DNA of 64,000 nucleotides from Tissierella creatinini. GTDB taxonomy: Bacteria; Bacillota; Clostridia; Tissierellales; Tissierellaceae. The translations under genes were made by a program, and so were the position numbers. The notes below the pieces were generated by a model. That model did not search any database. It worked only from the letters and a program-made list of their open reading frames with translations, and was not told the DNA's origin. The stretch spans positions 1 to 64,000 of the forward strand of contig SUSS01000012.1 of assembly GCA_005046945.1 (NCBI GenBank), given 5' to 3'. Shown in pieces: positions 26,360 to 35,374 of this stretch. Positions within the stretch are counted from its first letter, which is position 1; each line of letters opens with the position of its first letter.

Positions 26360-27359
26360 TCATTTCCTCCCTACTCCATTTAAGAACTATAGCCCCCCAG
26401 GTTAAGCCGGCTCCAAATGCTACCATAATTAAGTTGTCACCCTTTTGGATTCTTCCATCTTTAACCGCTTCATCTAGTGCTACCGGAATGGATGCTGCTG
26501 ACATATTCCCATATTTATCTAGATTAACACAAGCCTTATCCCTATCTAGCTTTAACTTTTTAAGAGCTGCATCAATAATCCTTATATTTGCCTGATGTGG
26601 TACTAAAAAATCTAGTTCTTCCAAATTTAATCCTGCTTTTTCTAACACATCAGTGGCTGATTTTTCCATGATTCTTACGGCAAATTTAAATACTTCCTTG
26701 CCATCCATTTGAATTGCATGTTGTTTTGAGTCTACTGTTTCTATAGAAGAAGGTAATCTTGAGCCACCTGCTGGAACTATTAGTACATCCCCTTTACTTC
26801 CATCAGAACCTAATTCATTAGCAAGAATTCCAAATCCATCTTCACATTGTTCTAATATTACTGCTCCTGCTCCATCTCCAAATAGTACACATGTATTTCT
26901 ATCATCCCAGTTTACTAGTCTAGATAGTACATCTGAACCAATTACTAAAACCTTCTTATATATACCAGTGTATATAAAGTTGGCACCAGTAATAACTGCA
27001 TATATAAAACCTGAGCAACCAACGCTCATATCGAATGCTGCTGCCTTTGTAGCCCCAATGTTCTTTTGTACTAAACATGCTGTAGCAGGAAAAGCATGGT
27101 CTGGAGTTGCTGTAGCAACAATTATTAAATCGATATCTTCAGCCTTGGTTTTACCATCTTCAAGAGCTTTTAAAGCTGCTTCTGTTGCTAAATCTGATGC
27201 TGCTTGGGATTTATCTGCAATTCTTCTTTGCTCGATACCGGTTCTTTCAACAATCCACTCATTGCTGGTGTCTACCATCTGTGACAAGTCAAAATTAGTC
27301 AGAACCTTTTCAGGAACGTAGCTACCTAACCCAGATATTCCTACAGAAATTCTTTCCAA
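26352..27359 (-). CDS. fabH: 3-oxoacyl-ACP synthase III
   Basis: 335 aa. Catalytic residues are C115 (DMSVGCSGF), H255 (PHQANIRI) and N285 (YGNMSAASI). It starts fatty-acid synthesis by condensing an acyl-CoA with malonyl-ACP. In organisms that make branched fatty acids it prefers branched acyl-CoA, which the vor genes further right could supply (inference). The start is TTG 27359, well placed after GGAGGTGAAAAC. It is first in the fab operon, with a likely sigma-A promoter 127-155 bases upstream. Confidence 0.96.
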   Translation of the reverse strand: MERISVGISGLGSYVPEKVLTNFDLSQMVDTSNEWIVERTGIEQRRIADKSQAASDLATEAALKALEDGKTKAEDIDLIIVATATPDHAFPATACLVQKNIGATKAAAFDMSVGCSGFIYAVITGANFIYTGIYKKVLVIGSDVLSRLVNWDDRNTCVLFGDGAGAVILEQCEDGFGILANELGSDGSKGDVLIVPAGGSRLPSSIETVDSKQHAIQMDGKEVFKFAVRIMEKSATDVLEKAGLNLEELDFLVPHQANIRIIDAALKKLKLDRDKACVNLDKYGNMSAASIPVALDEAVKDGRIQKGDNLIMVAFGAGLTWGAIVLKWSREEMND

Positions 27360-27485
27360 GTTTTCACCTCCATTTATTTTTATTTTACTATATTTTACTA
27401 TTCAGTTGTTTAAAATTTAATTTTTATTTGCAAAATAGCAAGCTTTCAATTATTATTGTATATAATAATCAAAAACTTATGATTA

Positions 27486-27514
27486 AGTATATTATATTTT
27501 AACAAAATAATCAA
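27486..27514 (-). promoter_or_regulatory. candidate sigma-A promoter of the fab operon
   Basis: On the minus strand TTGATT, 17 bases, TATACT. The same 9-mer TTGATTATT recurs downstream at 27464-27472 (minus), so a repressor could bind both copies. The 206-base divergent region also serves fabZ on the plus strand. Confidence 0.5.
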
Positions 27515-27565
27515 TCTTAATTCAATCACAAGTTTCGATTAAAAATAGTATAAGAAGGTGCAAAG

Positions 27566-28024
27566 ATGAATACAATAGTAAATATTGAAGAAATAATGGA
27601 TATTATCCCTCACAGAAATCCATTTCTGTTCGTAGACAAAGTAGAAATCTTGGAAGAGGGTGTTAAGGGAATAGGCTATAAAAATGTAACCATGAATGAG
27701 TATTTTTTCCAAGGCCACTTCCCAGGAAAACCTGTATTTCCAGGAGTAATTTTGATTGAAACCATGGCTCAAGTTGGTTCTGTAATTCTTCTTTCAAAAG
27801 ATGAGCTAAAGGGTAGAATTCCATTCTTTGCAGGAATAAATAAGTTTAGGTTTAAAAGGGTTGTAAAACCTGGAGACACTCTAAGAATGGAAGTTGAAAT
27901 CACCAAGCTTAGAGGAACAATAGGCATTGGTCAGGGAGTAGCTTATGTAGGAGATGAAGTAGCCGCTGAAGGCGAGTTTATGTTTGCTATAGAAAAAAAA
28001 GAGGTGAAAGAGGTGAATGAATGA
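27566..28024 (+). CDS. fabZ: 3-hydroxyacyl-ACP dehydratase
   Basis: 152-aa hot-dog-fold enzyme. H51 ([12 protein letters not shown]) and E65 ([11 protein letters not shown]) are the catalytic pair, and the N-terminal [15 protein letters not shown] is typical of FabZ. It dehydrates 3-hydroxyacyl-ACP. It is transcribed divergently from the rest of the fab operon, and its stop overlaps the start of the following flavoprotein gene by 4 bases (ATGA), so the two are co-translated. GAAGGTG lies before the ATG. Confidence 0.95.
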   Translation: MNTIVNIEEIMDIIPHRNPFLFVDKVEILEEGVKGIGYKNVTMNEYFFQGHFPGKPVFPGVILIETMAQVGSVILLSKDELKGRIPFFAGINKFRFKRVVKPGDTLRMEVEITKLRGTIGIGQGVAYVGDEVAAEGEFMFAIEKKEVKEVNE

Positions 28025-29076
28025 AGTTCCCACAACTTAAAATTGGAGAAAAGATTACAAAGTTCCCTATAATTCAAGGGGGCATGGGAGTTGGTATATC
28101 CTTGTCAAGTCTTGCATCTACTGTTGCAAACTATGGCGGAATAGGAGTTATTTCCGGAGTTCAGATAGGCTATAGAGAAGAGGATTTTGAAAGAAATTGC
28201 AATGAAGCAAATGAAAGAGCACTTGCTAAGGAGATTCGCCGTGCCAGAGAATTAAGTCCAGATAGAATATTAGGAGTTAATCTCATGAAGGCGATGAACA
28301 ATTATAAGGAAATGGTTGCAGTTGCAGTAAAGGAAAAGATTGACTTGATAATTTCTGGAGCAGGTTTACCTAGTGAACTACCTTCATTGGTTAAGGATAG
28401 CGAAACTAAAATAGCACCTATAGTTTCATCTGGAAAAGCTGCTGCAGTGATTACCAAGCTGTGGAAGAAACACTATGATTATTTACCTGACTTAGTTATA
28501 GTTGAAGGACCTATGGCAGGGGGGCATCTTGGATTTTCTTTAAAGGAATTGAAGGGTGAACTCCCTGATTTGAAAAAAATAGTTAAGGATGTAATCAATG
28601 TTTTAAAGCCATATGAGGATGAGAGCGGTAAAAAGATACCTGTCATCGCTGCAGGAGGAATATATGATTCTAAGGATATCAAGGAGTATATTGAGCTTGG
28701 TTGCAGTGGGGTGCAAATAGGTACAAGATTTGTTGCCACTCATGAATGCGATGCTTCATTGGAATTTAAGAATGCCTATATACAGGCAAAAGAGGAAGAT
28801 ATAGATATAGTCCTAAGTCCTGTAGGGATGCCCGGTCAAGCTATAATAAATCCCTTTATAAAGAGGATTAAAGAAGAAAGGGAGAAGGTTACAAAGTGCT
28901 TTAGATGTCTACAGCCATGTAATCCGGTGACTACTCCTTATTGCATCTCCAAGGCATTAATCAATTCAGTAAAGGGCAATGTTGATGAGGGTTTACTATT
29001 TGTAGGAAGAATTGCTTATAGGCTAGATAGAATAGTATCTGTTAAGGAATTAATCGACGAATTATTTGAACAATAA
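28021..29076 (+). CDS. FabK-like / nitronate monooxygenase family flavoprotein
   Basis: 351 aa, about 35 longer than FabK. It has the family motifs [26 protein letters not shown], a conserved histidine in [25 protein letters not shown] and [12 protein letters not shown]. The distinctive part is a cysteine cluster, CFRCLQPC then YC, at about residues 299-314, absent from the FabK at 25406. Its 4-base overlap with fabZ argues for a role in acyl metabolism, such as a second enoyl reductase or isomerase, but nitronate detoxification is also possible. The exact reaction is not established from sequence. Confidence 0.8.
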   Translation: MKFPQLKIGEKITKFPIIQGGMGVGISLSSLASTVANYGGIGVISGVQIGYREEDFERNCNEANERALAKEIRRARELSPDRILGVNLMKAMNNYKEMVAVAVKEKIDLIISGAGLPSELPSLVKDSETKIAPIVSSGKAAAVITKLWKKHYDYLPDLVIVEGPMAGGHLGFSLKELKGELPDLKKIVKDVINVLKPYEDESGKKIPVIAAGGIYDSKDIKEYIELGCSGVQIGTRFVATHECDASLEFKNAYIQAKEEDIDIVLSPVGMPGQAIINPFIKRIKEEREKVTKCFRCLQPCNPVTTPYCISKALINSVKGNVDEGLLFVGRIAYRLDRIVSVKELIDELFEQ

Positions 29077-29166
29077 ATGCACCTTTTAGTCTCCATTTTA
29101 ATATATTGTAATAGGTATAGGACACCTATGAACTAATTCAACTATTAATATATTGGAGGAACTAAA

Positions 29167-30003
29167 ATGAATAAATCGATAGATGGAACAATCGTAAGCA
29201 ATGTAAGAGTTTCGGAAGGTAATACTAAATCAACCCTAGGCAGTGTTGTAAGTGATGCTTCAGTATGCAATTACTGTGTGGATGTAGATAGTACAACAGT
29301 GGATACTTGCCCAAATACCCCTATTACACCTGTTGGATTACCAGGAGGGGTAGTAGTAAAAATACCTGTAGTACTAGCAGAGTTAACTATTAGATTTAAT
29401 GTTAGTGCATATATTGACTTACCAGAACCAGCATTAGAAATAAAGGATATCAAAAAGAGATTGAAGATAACTCAATGTACTCTTCTTCAACCTACAAATA
29501 TCCTATTTATTAAAGGATTTGTTAGAAAAGTCATAGATTATACAACAAGAACCTGTTCAAATAGAAAAGGGGTGTGTGGAGAAGTTCATCATTGTACAGT
29601 AGATGTACCATTTGAATGCTCTACTCCTGTAACATTTACTACACCACCTGCACCTCTTCTTACTAATTCAGTTTCTGAATTCGAATATTTTAAGGTTGAT
29701 GATTTGCCAAACAAATACTTTGCTGAAAAGGATAATCTATTAGCTGGAGACCTTTCTGAAGTCAATCAATTTAGAACCGAAAACTTTAATGAATTACCAT
29801 TCTGTGATTTAATTACAGCTAATTTATATGAATTTGACGAATTTATAGGTCGTCATAAACCTGATTGTTATAAGCTTCCATTCGAAGAAAAGCTATTTGA
29901 TAGATTGGAAGAAAAGATGGTTATAGAACTTACTCTCAAGCTTCTTCAAAAAAGACAGGTAAGCATACCACCACTTGCTGGCGGGACATCCGATAGATGC
30001 TAA
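29167..30003 (+). CDS. CsxC-like spore surface (exosporium/coat) protein
   Basis: 278 aa, cysteine-rich (paired motifs CNYC, TRTCSNRKGVCGEVHHC). The central part, IPVVLAELTIRFNVSAYIDL then LEIKDIKKRLKITQC then LFIKGFVRKVIDY, resembles the SPOCS/DUF3794 domain of clostridial spore proteins, and the overall pattern matches what I recall of CsxC-type exosporium proteins. No signal peptide or membrane segment is seen, as expected for proteins assembled from the mother cell. It is a single gene with GGAGG upstream and a strong terminator downstream. The assignment rests on remembered family similarity. Confidence 0.6.
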   Translation: MNKSIDGTIVSNVRVSEGNTKSTLGSVVSDASVCNYCVDVDSTTVDTCPNTPITPVGLPGGVVVKIPVVLAELTIRFNVSAYIDLPEPALEIKDIKKRLKITQCTLLQPTNILFIKGFVRKVIDYTTRTCSNRKGVCGEVHHCTVDVPFECSTPVTFTTPPAPLLTNSVSEFEYFKVDDLPNKYFAEKDNLLAGDLSEVNQFRTENFNELPFCDLITANLYEFDEFIGRHKPDCYKLPFEEKLFDRLEEKMVIELTLKLLQKRQVSIPPLAGGTSDRC

Positions 30004-30040
30004 AAAGAAAGGTTAGGTGAATGCACCTAACCTTTCTTTT
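30003..30040. terminator. bidirectional terminator, 17-bp stem
   Basis: AAAAGAAAGGTTAGGTG / CACCTAACCTTTCTTTT pair perfectly around a 4-base loop, with A/T tracts on both sides. It ends both the spore protein gene and the converging oxidoreductase operon. Confidence 0.92.
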
Positions 30041-30572
30041 TTATGGCTCTAGCTCCTCGTTCAAATGCTTTTTTATTTATTGGTAACAGGTGAATCTTAG
30101 ACTCTCCAAACACTTTAGGGAAAGCCCTTTCAATAGACTCTATATCCACAGTTTGAACCACCTCTAGATACGCACCTAACATTACCATATTAGCAACTCT
30201 TGAATTGCCTAATTCATTAGCAATTTCATTTGCTGGTATATAATAGACATCAATATCATCCCTAATGGATTTTCTATCTATAAGGGATGAGTTAATAAAA
30301 AGCTTTCCTCCAGGCACAAGAGATTCTTCAAATTTATCCAATGATGGTTTATTAAGTACAATTGCCGTTGTAGCTTCAACTACTACAGGAGACCCAACAG
30401 GGTCAGTTGAAATTATTACATTACAGTTAGCAGTACCACCTCTCATTTCAGGACCATAGGATGGTAACCATGAAACCCATTTGTCCTCTATCATTCCAGA
30501 GTAAGCTAATAGCTGTCCCATAGCCATAACTCCCTGACCACCAAAACCAGCGATTATAATCCTTTCATCCAT
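30027..30572 (-). CDS. 2-oxoacid:ferredoxin oxidoreductase, gamma subunit
   Basis: 181 aa from the chosen start. IIIAGFGGQGVMAMGQLLAYSGM, the signature of the gamma (VorC/KorC) subunit, leads directly, followed by YGPEMRGGTANC. The gamma subunit contributes to CoA binding and catalysis in the four-subunit enzyme. The longer frame adds 12 codons that contain the ribosome binding site GGAGGG, so ATG 30572 is preferred; it begins one base after the beta subunit stop. Last gene of the oxidoreductase operon. Confidence 0.9.
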   Translation of the reverse strand: MDERIIIAGFGGQGVMAMGQLLAYSGMIEDKWVSWLPSYGPEMRGGTANCNVIISTDPVGSPVVVEATTAIVLNKPSLDKFEESLVPGGKLFINSSLIDRKSIRDDIDVYYIPANEIANELGNSRVANMVMLGAYLEVVQTVDIESIERAFPKVFGESKIHLLPINKKAFERGARAIKKKG

Positions 30573-30573
30573 A

Positions 30574-31320
30574 TTATTTTCCCTCCTCTGGTCTCTTGAA
30601 ATTGCCAAGGGGATAATATGGTATCATATTATTTTCAAGCCATCTAAGGGCTTCTACAGGTGTATATCCCCAATTGGTTGGACAGGTAGATAGTACTTCT
30701 ACTATACCAAATCCCTTACCTTCAATCTGTATCTTAAAACATTCCAATATAGCCTTCTTAGCCTTTCTAACATTTGCAGGAGAGTTTACTGATACCCTTT
30801 CTACGAACTTTGCTCCATCTATTGTAGCAAGCATTTCACTCATTCTAATTGGTTTTCCGCATAAAGCCTCATCCCTGCCGTAAGGTGCTGTAGTGGCCTT
30901 TTGTCCAACTAAAGTTGTTGGTGCCATCTGTCCACCAGTCATGCCGTAGATTGCATTGTTTACAAATATAGAAGAAATCCTTTCACCTCTATGGGCTGCA
31001 TGGACTATTTCCGCAGTACCTATAGATGCTAAATCTCCATCACCTTGATAGGCAAATACAAAGTTATCAGGAAGAACTCTTTTAATTCCTGTAGCCACTG
31101 CTGGAGCCCTTCCATGAGCTGCCTCATGCATATCACAATTGAAGTAATTATATGCAAGTACTGCACATCCAACGGGTGCTACTCCAATGGCCTTTTCCAA
31201 TACTCCTAATTCCTCCATTGCTTCTGCAACTATCCTATGAATAATTCCATGGGTACATCCTGGACAATAATGAGTTTGTACATCTGTTAACCCTTTAGTT
31301 TTTTCAAATACTATGGCCAT
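30574..31320 (-). CDS. 2-oxoacid:ferredoxin oxidoreductase, beta (TPP-binding) subunit
   Basis: 248 aa. Thiamine-diphosphate binding is shown by [17 protein letters not shown] followed by [12 protein letters not shown]. The N-terminal [10 protein letters not shown] is the usual beta-subunit motif. It decarboxylates a 2-oxoacid and, with the alpha and gamma subunits, forms acyl-CoA. Its ATG overlaps the stop of vorB by one base, indicating coupled translation and equal stoichiometry. Confidence 0.93.
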   Translation of the reverse strand: MAIVFEKTKGLTDVQTHYCPGCTHGIIHRIVAEAMEELGVLEKAIGVAPVGCAVLAYNYFNCDMHEAAHGRAPAVATGIKRVLPDNFVFAYQGDGDLASIGTAEIVHAAHRGERISSIFVNNAIYGMTGGQMAPTTLVGQKATTAPYGRDEALCGKPIRMSEMLATIDGAKFVERVSVNSPANVRKAKKAILECFKIQIEGKGFGIVEVLSTCPTNWGYTPVEALRWLENNMIPYYPLGNFKRPEEGK

Positions 31321-32381
31321 TATTTCTCACCTCCAAGTATTTCCCTTACCTTATTTGCTATTGCTTCAGGTGTAGGTACCATTCCTCCAGTTCTTCCATA
31401 AAAATAAGAAGGTATACGACCATTTAATGCTATCCTTACATCATCTAACATCTGTCCTGTATTCATCTCAACTGTTAATACGCCTTTACAATCGTCTTTA
31501 ATTTTATTGAATTCTTCAAATGGATATGGAAATAGGCTTATTGGTCTGATTAAGCCTACCTTGTAGCCTTCTTTTTCAAGTTTTGAAATTGCAGTTCTTG
31601 CTATTCTTGCTGTAGTCCCATAAGCTGAAATTACTACATCTGAATCTTCTACATTATAGGATTCTACCCTTACTTCCTTTTCCTTCATCTTCTTATATTT
31701 TTCTTGAAGCCAAATATTGTGGTCCTCTAATTCTTCGGGATTTAAATATAGGGAGTTGATTATATTGGGTTTTCTCTTGCCCTTTGTTCCTGTAGTTATC
31801 CAATCCTTCTCCGGCAAATCCCTTTTTTTTCTTTCTTTAAACTCCACTGGTTCCATCATCTGTCCTATCATTCCATCTCCTAGGATCATGACTGGATTTC
31901 TATATTCATCAGCTAAATCAAAGCCTTCTATAATTAAGTCTACCATTTCTTGTATATTTGCAGGAGCAAGAACCAATAGTCTATAGTCACCATTGCCTCC
32001 ACCTCTTGTAGCCTGGAAGTAATCAGTCTGTGATGGTTGAATCCCTCCTAGACCCGGACCACCTCTCATCATATTTACGATAAGGCATGGCAATTCTGCC
32101 CCCGCTATGTAGGATATTCCCTCCTGTTTCAAGGCTATTCCTGGGCTTGATGATGAGGTCATAACCCTAGCTCCACATCCTGCAGCTCCATATACCATAT
32201 TTATTGCAGCAATTTCAGATTCAGCTTGTACAAATACGCCTCCTACCTTTGGTAATTCTCTGGACATATACTCCGGTATTTCATTTTGAGGAGTTATAGG
32301 ATAACCAAAGAAAAATCTACAGCCTGCTTTAATGGCTGCTGCTCCTACTGCTTCATTTCCTTTCATGAGAACCTTACTCAT
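31320..32381 (-). CDS. vorB: 3-methyl-2-oxobutanoate (2-oxoacid):ferredoxin oxidoreductase, alpha subunit
   Basis: 353 aa. The N-terminus [26 protein letters not shown] is the pyrimidine-domain signature of the VorB/KorA alpha subunit, followed by [16 protein letters not shown] and GGPGLGG. The enzyme oxidatively decarboxylates 2-oxoacids to acyl-CoA with ferredoxin as acceptor. 2-Oxoglutarate-type KorA is the alternative; the nearby ptb and buk genes favour branched-chain 2-oxoacids (valine, leucine, isoleucine). AAGGAGG precedes the ATG. It lies 15 bases after the ferredoxin subunit gene. Confidence 0.85.
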   Translation of the reverse strand: MSKVLMKGNEAVGAAAIKAGCRFFFGYPITPQNEIPEYMSRELPKVGGVFVQAESEIAAINMVYGAAGCGARVMTSSSSPGIALKQEGISYIAGAELPCLIVNMMRGGPGLGGIQPSQTDYFQATRGGGNGDYRLLVLAPANIQEMVDLIIEGFDLADEYRNPVMILGDGMIGQMMEPVEFKERKKRDLPEKDWITTGTKGKRKPNIINSLYLNPEELEDHNIWLQEKYKKMKEKEVRVESYNVEDSDVVISAYGTTARIARTAISKLEKEGYKVGLIRPISLFPYPFEEFNKIKDDCKGVLTVEMNTGQMLDDVRIALNGRIPSYFYGRTGGMVPTPEAIANKVREILGGEK

Positions 32382-32396
32382 AATAAACCTCCTTAC

Positions 32397-32618
32397 CTAA
32401 ATTTTTTCAACTGTTATAACTGAATCAGGACACATTAAAGCGCAAGAAATGCAGGCAATACATTTTTCCATTTCAGTAACGCCAATTGGATTATATCCTT
32501 TTTTATTCAAGGCATCTTCCTTAAGCTTCAGGATGTGCACTGGACACACCGATACGCAAAGCCCGCATCCTTTACAAAACTCCTCCTTAAATGTTACTCT
32601 TCCTTTTTGTTTAGGCAT
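32397..32618 (-). CDS. ferredoxin-type delta subunit of the 2-oxoacid oxidoreductase
   Basis: 73 aa with two 4Fe-4S motifs, CKGCGLCVSVCP and CIACISCALMCP, so an eight-iron ferredoxin. It relays electrons from the TPP subunit to free ferredoxin. Start supported by AAAGGAGG. Position directly before vorB is the standard delta-alpha-beta-gamma order. Confidence 0.93.
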   Translation of the reverse strand: MPKQKGRVTFKEEFCKGCGLCVSVCPVHILKLKEDALNKKGYNPIGVTEMEKCIACISCALMCPDSVITVEKI

Positions 32619-32649
32619 ATATTCTTCCTCCTTTAATTAAACCATCTAA

Positions 32650-33324
32650 TTAGACCATCCATTCCTCTCTCATATATAAATTTATGGGAAACATCTCTCC
32701 CTCTAATTTACTTTGAATTTTATTTAAAACTGATTCTAAGCCAGCATTATATTTAATTGGAATCCCGGTTAAATCAGATGCTTTCTTCGCTAAGTCGTAA
32801 CCCTTTAAAATATCATCAACAGATGTAGCCTTAAGCATATGGGTGTTGTTTACTATACCAGTAAATTTACCTCTTACAACATCCTGGATTTTCACAATAA
32901 ATTTCATTACATCATCTAGGCTTCTGGTTTCAGGTCTATTGGCATTAAGTACAAAGAACATATCGTAATATCCTTCTCTTAGATATTCATTGTATCTAGC
33001 TAAAGCCCTAGCTCCTTCTGGGTTCCCACCTAAATCTATGATGGTTTCTAATGACTCATCATGAAAAGTTATAGAAGCTTGACTTGATATGCTTGGAACA
33101 TCTAGGGATGCTGCCCTTATGGAGCTTCCTATTACTCTAATGCCCTTTTCTTTGAGAAAATCTTCCTTCTCTCTAGAACGAAAATATAGATTTACCACGT
33201 CTAGGTCTACAATGGCTACGTTCTTTTTCATCTCTGCCAGTTTAATTGCATAATTTATGCTAAATTCAGTTTTACCGCTTCCATAATGCCCAGAAATAAT
33301 TCTGATTCTTTTGTCATTTAACAT
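32650..33324 (-). CDS. P-loop ATPase of the ParA/MinD-like (SIMIBI) class
   Basis: 224 aa. The nucleotide site is SGHYGSGKTEFSINYA (Walker A, residues about 10-17), with VAIVDLDVVNLYFRSRE as the switch I-like strand and IIDLGGNPEGARAL as a Walker B-type segment; a late NNTHM may read the base. The fold matches proteins that mature or position other proteins (for example CooC- and MinD-like), but no specific family name is recognised. It sits between buk and the ferredoxin subunit on the same strand, which suggests a role with the oxidoreductase, perhaps maturation (inference). ATG 33324 follows GGAGG; the in-frame GTG upstream is part of that site. Confidence 0.72.
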   Translation of the reverse strand: MLNDKRIRIISGHYGSGKTEFSINYAIKLAEMKKNVAIVDLDVVNLYFRSREKEDFLKEKGIRVIGSSIRAASLDVPSISSQASITFHDESLETIIDLGGNPEGARALARYNEYLREGYYDMFFVLNANRPETRSLDDVMKFIVKIQDVVRGKFTGIVNNTHMLKATSVDDILKGYDLAKKASDLTGIPIKYNAGLESVLNKIQSKLEGEMFPINLYMREEWMV

Positions 33325-33336
33325 AAGCACCTCCGC

Positions 33337-34404
33337 TTACTCATATATCTTTGGTTTTTCTTCACCTCTTAGTATTATAAGACCTCCTTCTGCTAGGGCC
33401 CTTAATTCATCATCACCAGGATATAAATATATTTCAGATATGAATTTAACCTTTTCACTAATCCAATCAGTAAACATGGAATCATAAGCTATTCCTCCTG
33501 TTAATAGGATACCATCCACTTGACCATGTAAGACTACTGCCATAGCACCTATTTCCTTAGCCGTTTGATATGCCATTGCATAATAGATTAGCCTAGCATA
33601 TTCATCTCCCTTATTTATTCTAGCTACTACCTCTCTTGCATCATTTGTATTTAAATAGGAGACTAGACCACCTTGGCCTGTCAATTTTTTCTTCAACTCA
33701 TCATATGTGTATTTTCCAGAGTAGCATAGTTTTATAAGGTCTCCAACAGGTAGGCCTCCAGATCTTTCAGGTGAAAATGGCCCATCCCCGTTTAATGCAT
33801 TTGCACAATCTACTACTCTGCCCTTTCTGTGAGCTCCTACTGAAATTCCTCCTCCCAAATGGGCTACTATAAGGTTCATATCCTCATATCTCCTATTTCT
33901 TAAGGCAGCATGTTTTCTAGCAATGGCATTCTGATTTAATGCATGGAAAATACTTATTCGAGGGATTTCCTTTAAGCCGGATATTCTTGCCACATCCTGA
34001 AGCTCATCCACCACAACAGGATCTACTATATAGGATTTAATATTTAAATCTTTTGTGATTTCATTTGCTAGGAGGGCTCCTAGGTTAGATGCATGTTCAC
34101 CTAAATGGCTATCCTTTAAATCTTGAATCATCAACTCATTTACTTCATATATACCACTTTCTATAGGTTTTAATAGACCACCCCTCCCAACTACACAATC
34201 TAAGGTTTTTAAATCAATTCCTCTTTCTTGAAGCTCCTTTAGAATTAAGTTCTTTCTAAAGTTCAACTGATTATACACATTATTAAAGCCTTTCAGTTCT
34301 TCAACTGAATGCCTGAGAGTAAGCTCAAAATATACATTTTCATCATAAAATATTGCTATTTTAGTGGATGTAGACCCTGGATTTATGATTAATTGCTTAA
34401 ACAT
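33337..34404 (-). CDS. buk: butyrate kinase
   Basis: 355 aa of the acetokinase family. The phosphate-binding N-terminus is INPGSTSTKIAIF, followed by VVGRGGLL, HLGGGISVGAHRKGRVVDCANALNGDGPFSPERSG and LTGGIAYD. It transfers phosphate from butyryl or branched acyl phosphate to ADP. Branched-chain substrates (isobutyrate, isovalerate) fit the neighbouring vor genes. It begins 3 bases after ptb ends. Confidence 0.95.
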   Translation of the reverse strand: MFKQLIINPGSTSTKIAIFYDENVYFELTLRHSVEELKGFNNVYNQLNFRKNLILKELQERGIDLKTLDCVVGRGGLLKPIESGIYEVNELMIQDLKDSHLGEHASNLGALLANEITKDLNIKSYIVDPVVVDELQDVARISGLKEIPRISIFHALNQNAIARKHAALRNRRYEDMNLIVAHLGGGISVGAHRKGRVVDCANALNGDGPFSPERSGGLPVGDLIKLCYSGKYTYDELKKKLTGQGGLVSYLNTNDAREVVARINKGDEYARLIYYAMAYQTAKEIGAMAVVLHGQVDGILLTGGIAYDSMFTDWISEKVKFISEIYLYPGDDELRALAEGGLIILRGEEKPKIYE

Positions 34405-34407
34405 AAG

Positions 34408-35313
34408 CTATATACCCCCTGCCATTAGTGCAGCTATGGCTATGGAGTTTAACTTGGCCTTCTCCTTATCAGCCCTGGAGGTTAATACTATAGGTGCATT
34501 GGCTCCCACAATTAGCCCTGCAGATTCAGCATTGGCTAAAAATGTTAAAGATTTATATAGTACATTGCCGGCTTCTATATTAGGAACCAATAGTATATCC
34601 GCATCTCCTGCCACAAGGCTATCTATTCCCTTTATTCTTGCAGATTCCTTGCTGATGGCATTATCAAGGGCAAATGGTCCATCCACAATACAGTTTCTTA
34701 TCTGTCCAAGGATATTCATCTCTTTTAACTTTTGGGCATGTATTGTAGCTTCCATCTTTGGATCTACCTTTTCCTTAGCAGCAAGGACTGCTACCTTTGG
34801 ACGCTTAACACCTAAGACTCTTGACAAATTCACAGCATTTTCTATAATTTGCTTCTTTTGATTTAAATCAGGTGCCAATATCATAGCTGGGTCTGTCACA
34901 ATGAAAATCTTGTGATAAGTAGCTACATGGAAAATAGCTACATGACTAATTATGTTTTCCCCTCTCAGTCCAATTTCTTTGTCCAAAACCTGTTTCATTA
35001 AAATGGATGTATCCAATAGACCCTTCATCAATATTTCTGCTTTTCCGCTTCTTACAAATTCTGTTGCTATCCTTGCAGCCTGAACCTTATCATCCTTATG
35101 AATAATATCTATTCCGTCTTGTTTAAGCCCAATATCTCTCATTATTTCTAAAATCTTGTCCTGGTTTCCCACTAGAATGGGCTTTACTATATCTAATTCT
35201 ACGGCTTTTTTAATAGCTAAGAGAACTTCTTGATCCTCTGCAGCTGCAACAGATAACACCTTCTTTCCTCTTTCCTGTGCGAGCTTCAATAATTCATTGA
35301 AATCTTTTACCAT
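34408..35313 (-). CDS. ptb: phosphate butyryltransferase
   Basis: 301 aa of the phosphate acyltransferase family (Pta/Ptb). Features are VLSVAAAEDQEVLLAIKKAVEL near the N-terminus, VGNQDKI, ISHVAIFHV, FIVTDPAMILAPDL and, near the C-terminus, VPNIEAGNVLYKSL. It swaps CoA for phosphate on butyryl- or branched acyl-CoA, giving the acyl phosphate used by Buk. It is the first gene of the ptb-buk-ATPase-vor run; all are on the minus strand. Confidence 0.95.
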   Translation of the reverse strand: MVKDFNELLKLAQERGKKVLSVAAAEDQEVLLAIKKAVELDIVKPILVGNQDKILEIMRDIGLKQDGIDIIHKDDKVQAARIATEFVRSGKAEILMKGLLDTSILMKQVLDKEIGLRGENIISHVAIFHVATYHKIFIVTDPAMILAPDLNQKKQIIENAVNLSRVLGVKRPKVAVLAAKEKVDPKMEATIHAQKLKEMNILGQIRNCIVDGPFALDNAISKESARIKGIDSLVAGDADILLVPNIEAGNVLYKSLTFLANAESAGLIVGANAPIVLTSRADKEKAKLNSIAIAALMAGGI

Positions 35314-35374
35314 AATTTCACCTCTTAATAAATATTCACTTCAAAGTTTTTACAAACCTTAAACTCCAAAATTC

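Noticed and set aside
27360-27565. FapR or FabT operator
   Set aside because: No match to the known palindromes was found; only direct repeats are visible.
27539-27772. 77-aa minus-strand frame over the fabZ start
   Set aside because: Antisense to fabZ codons with no ribosome binding site.
34364-34861. 165-aa plus-strand frame
   Set aside because: It lies opposite ptb and has no ribosome binding site or family; it is a shadow of the real gene.
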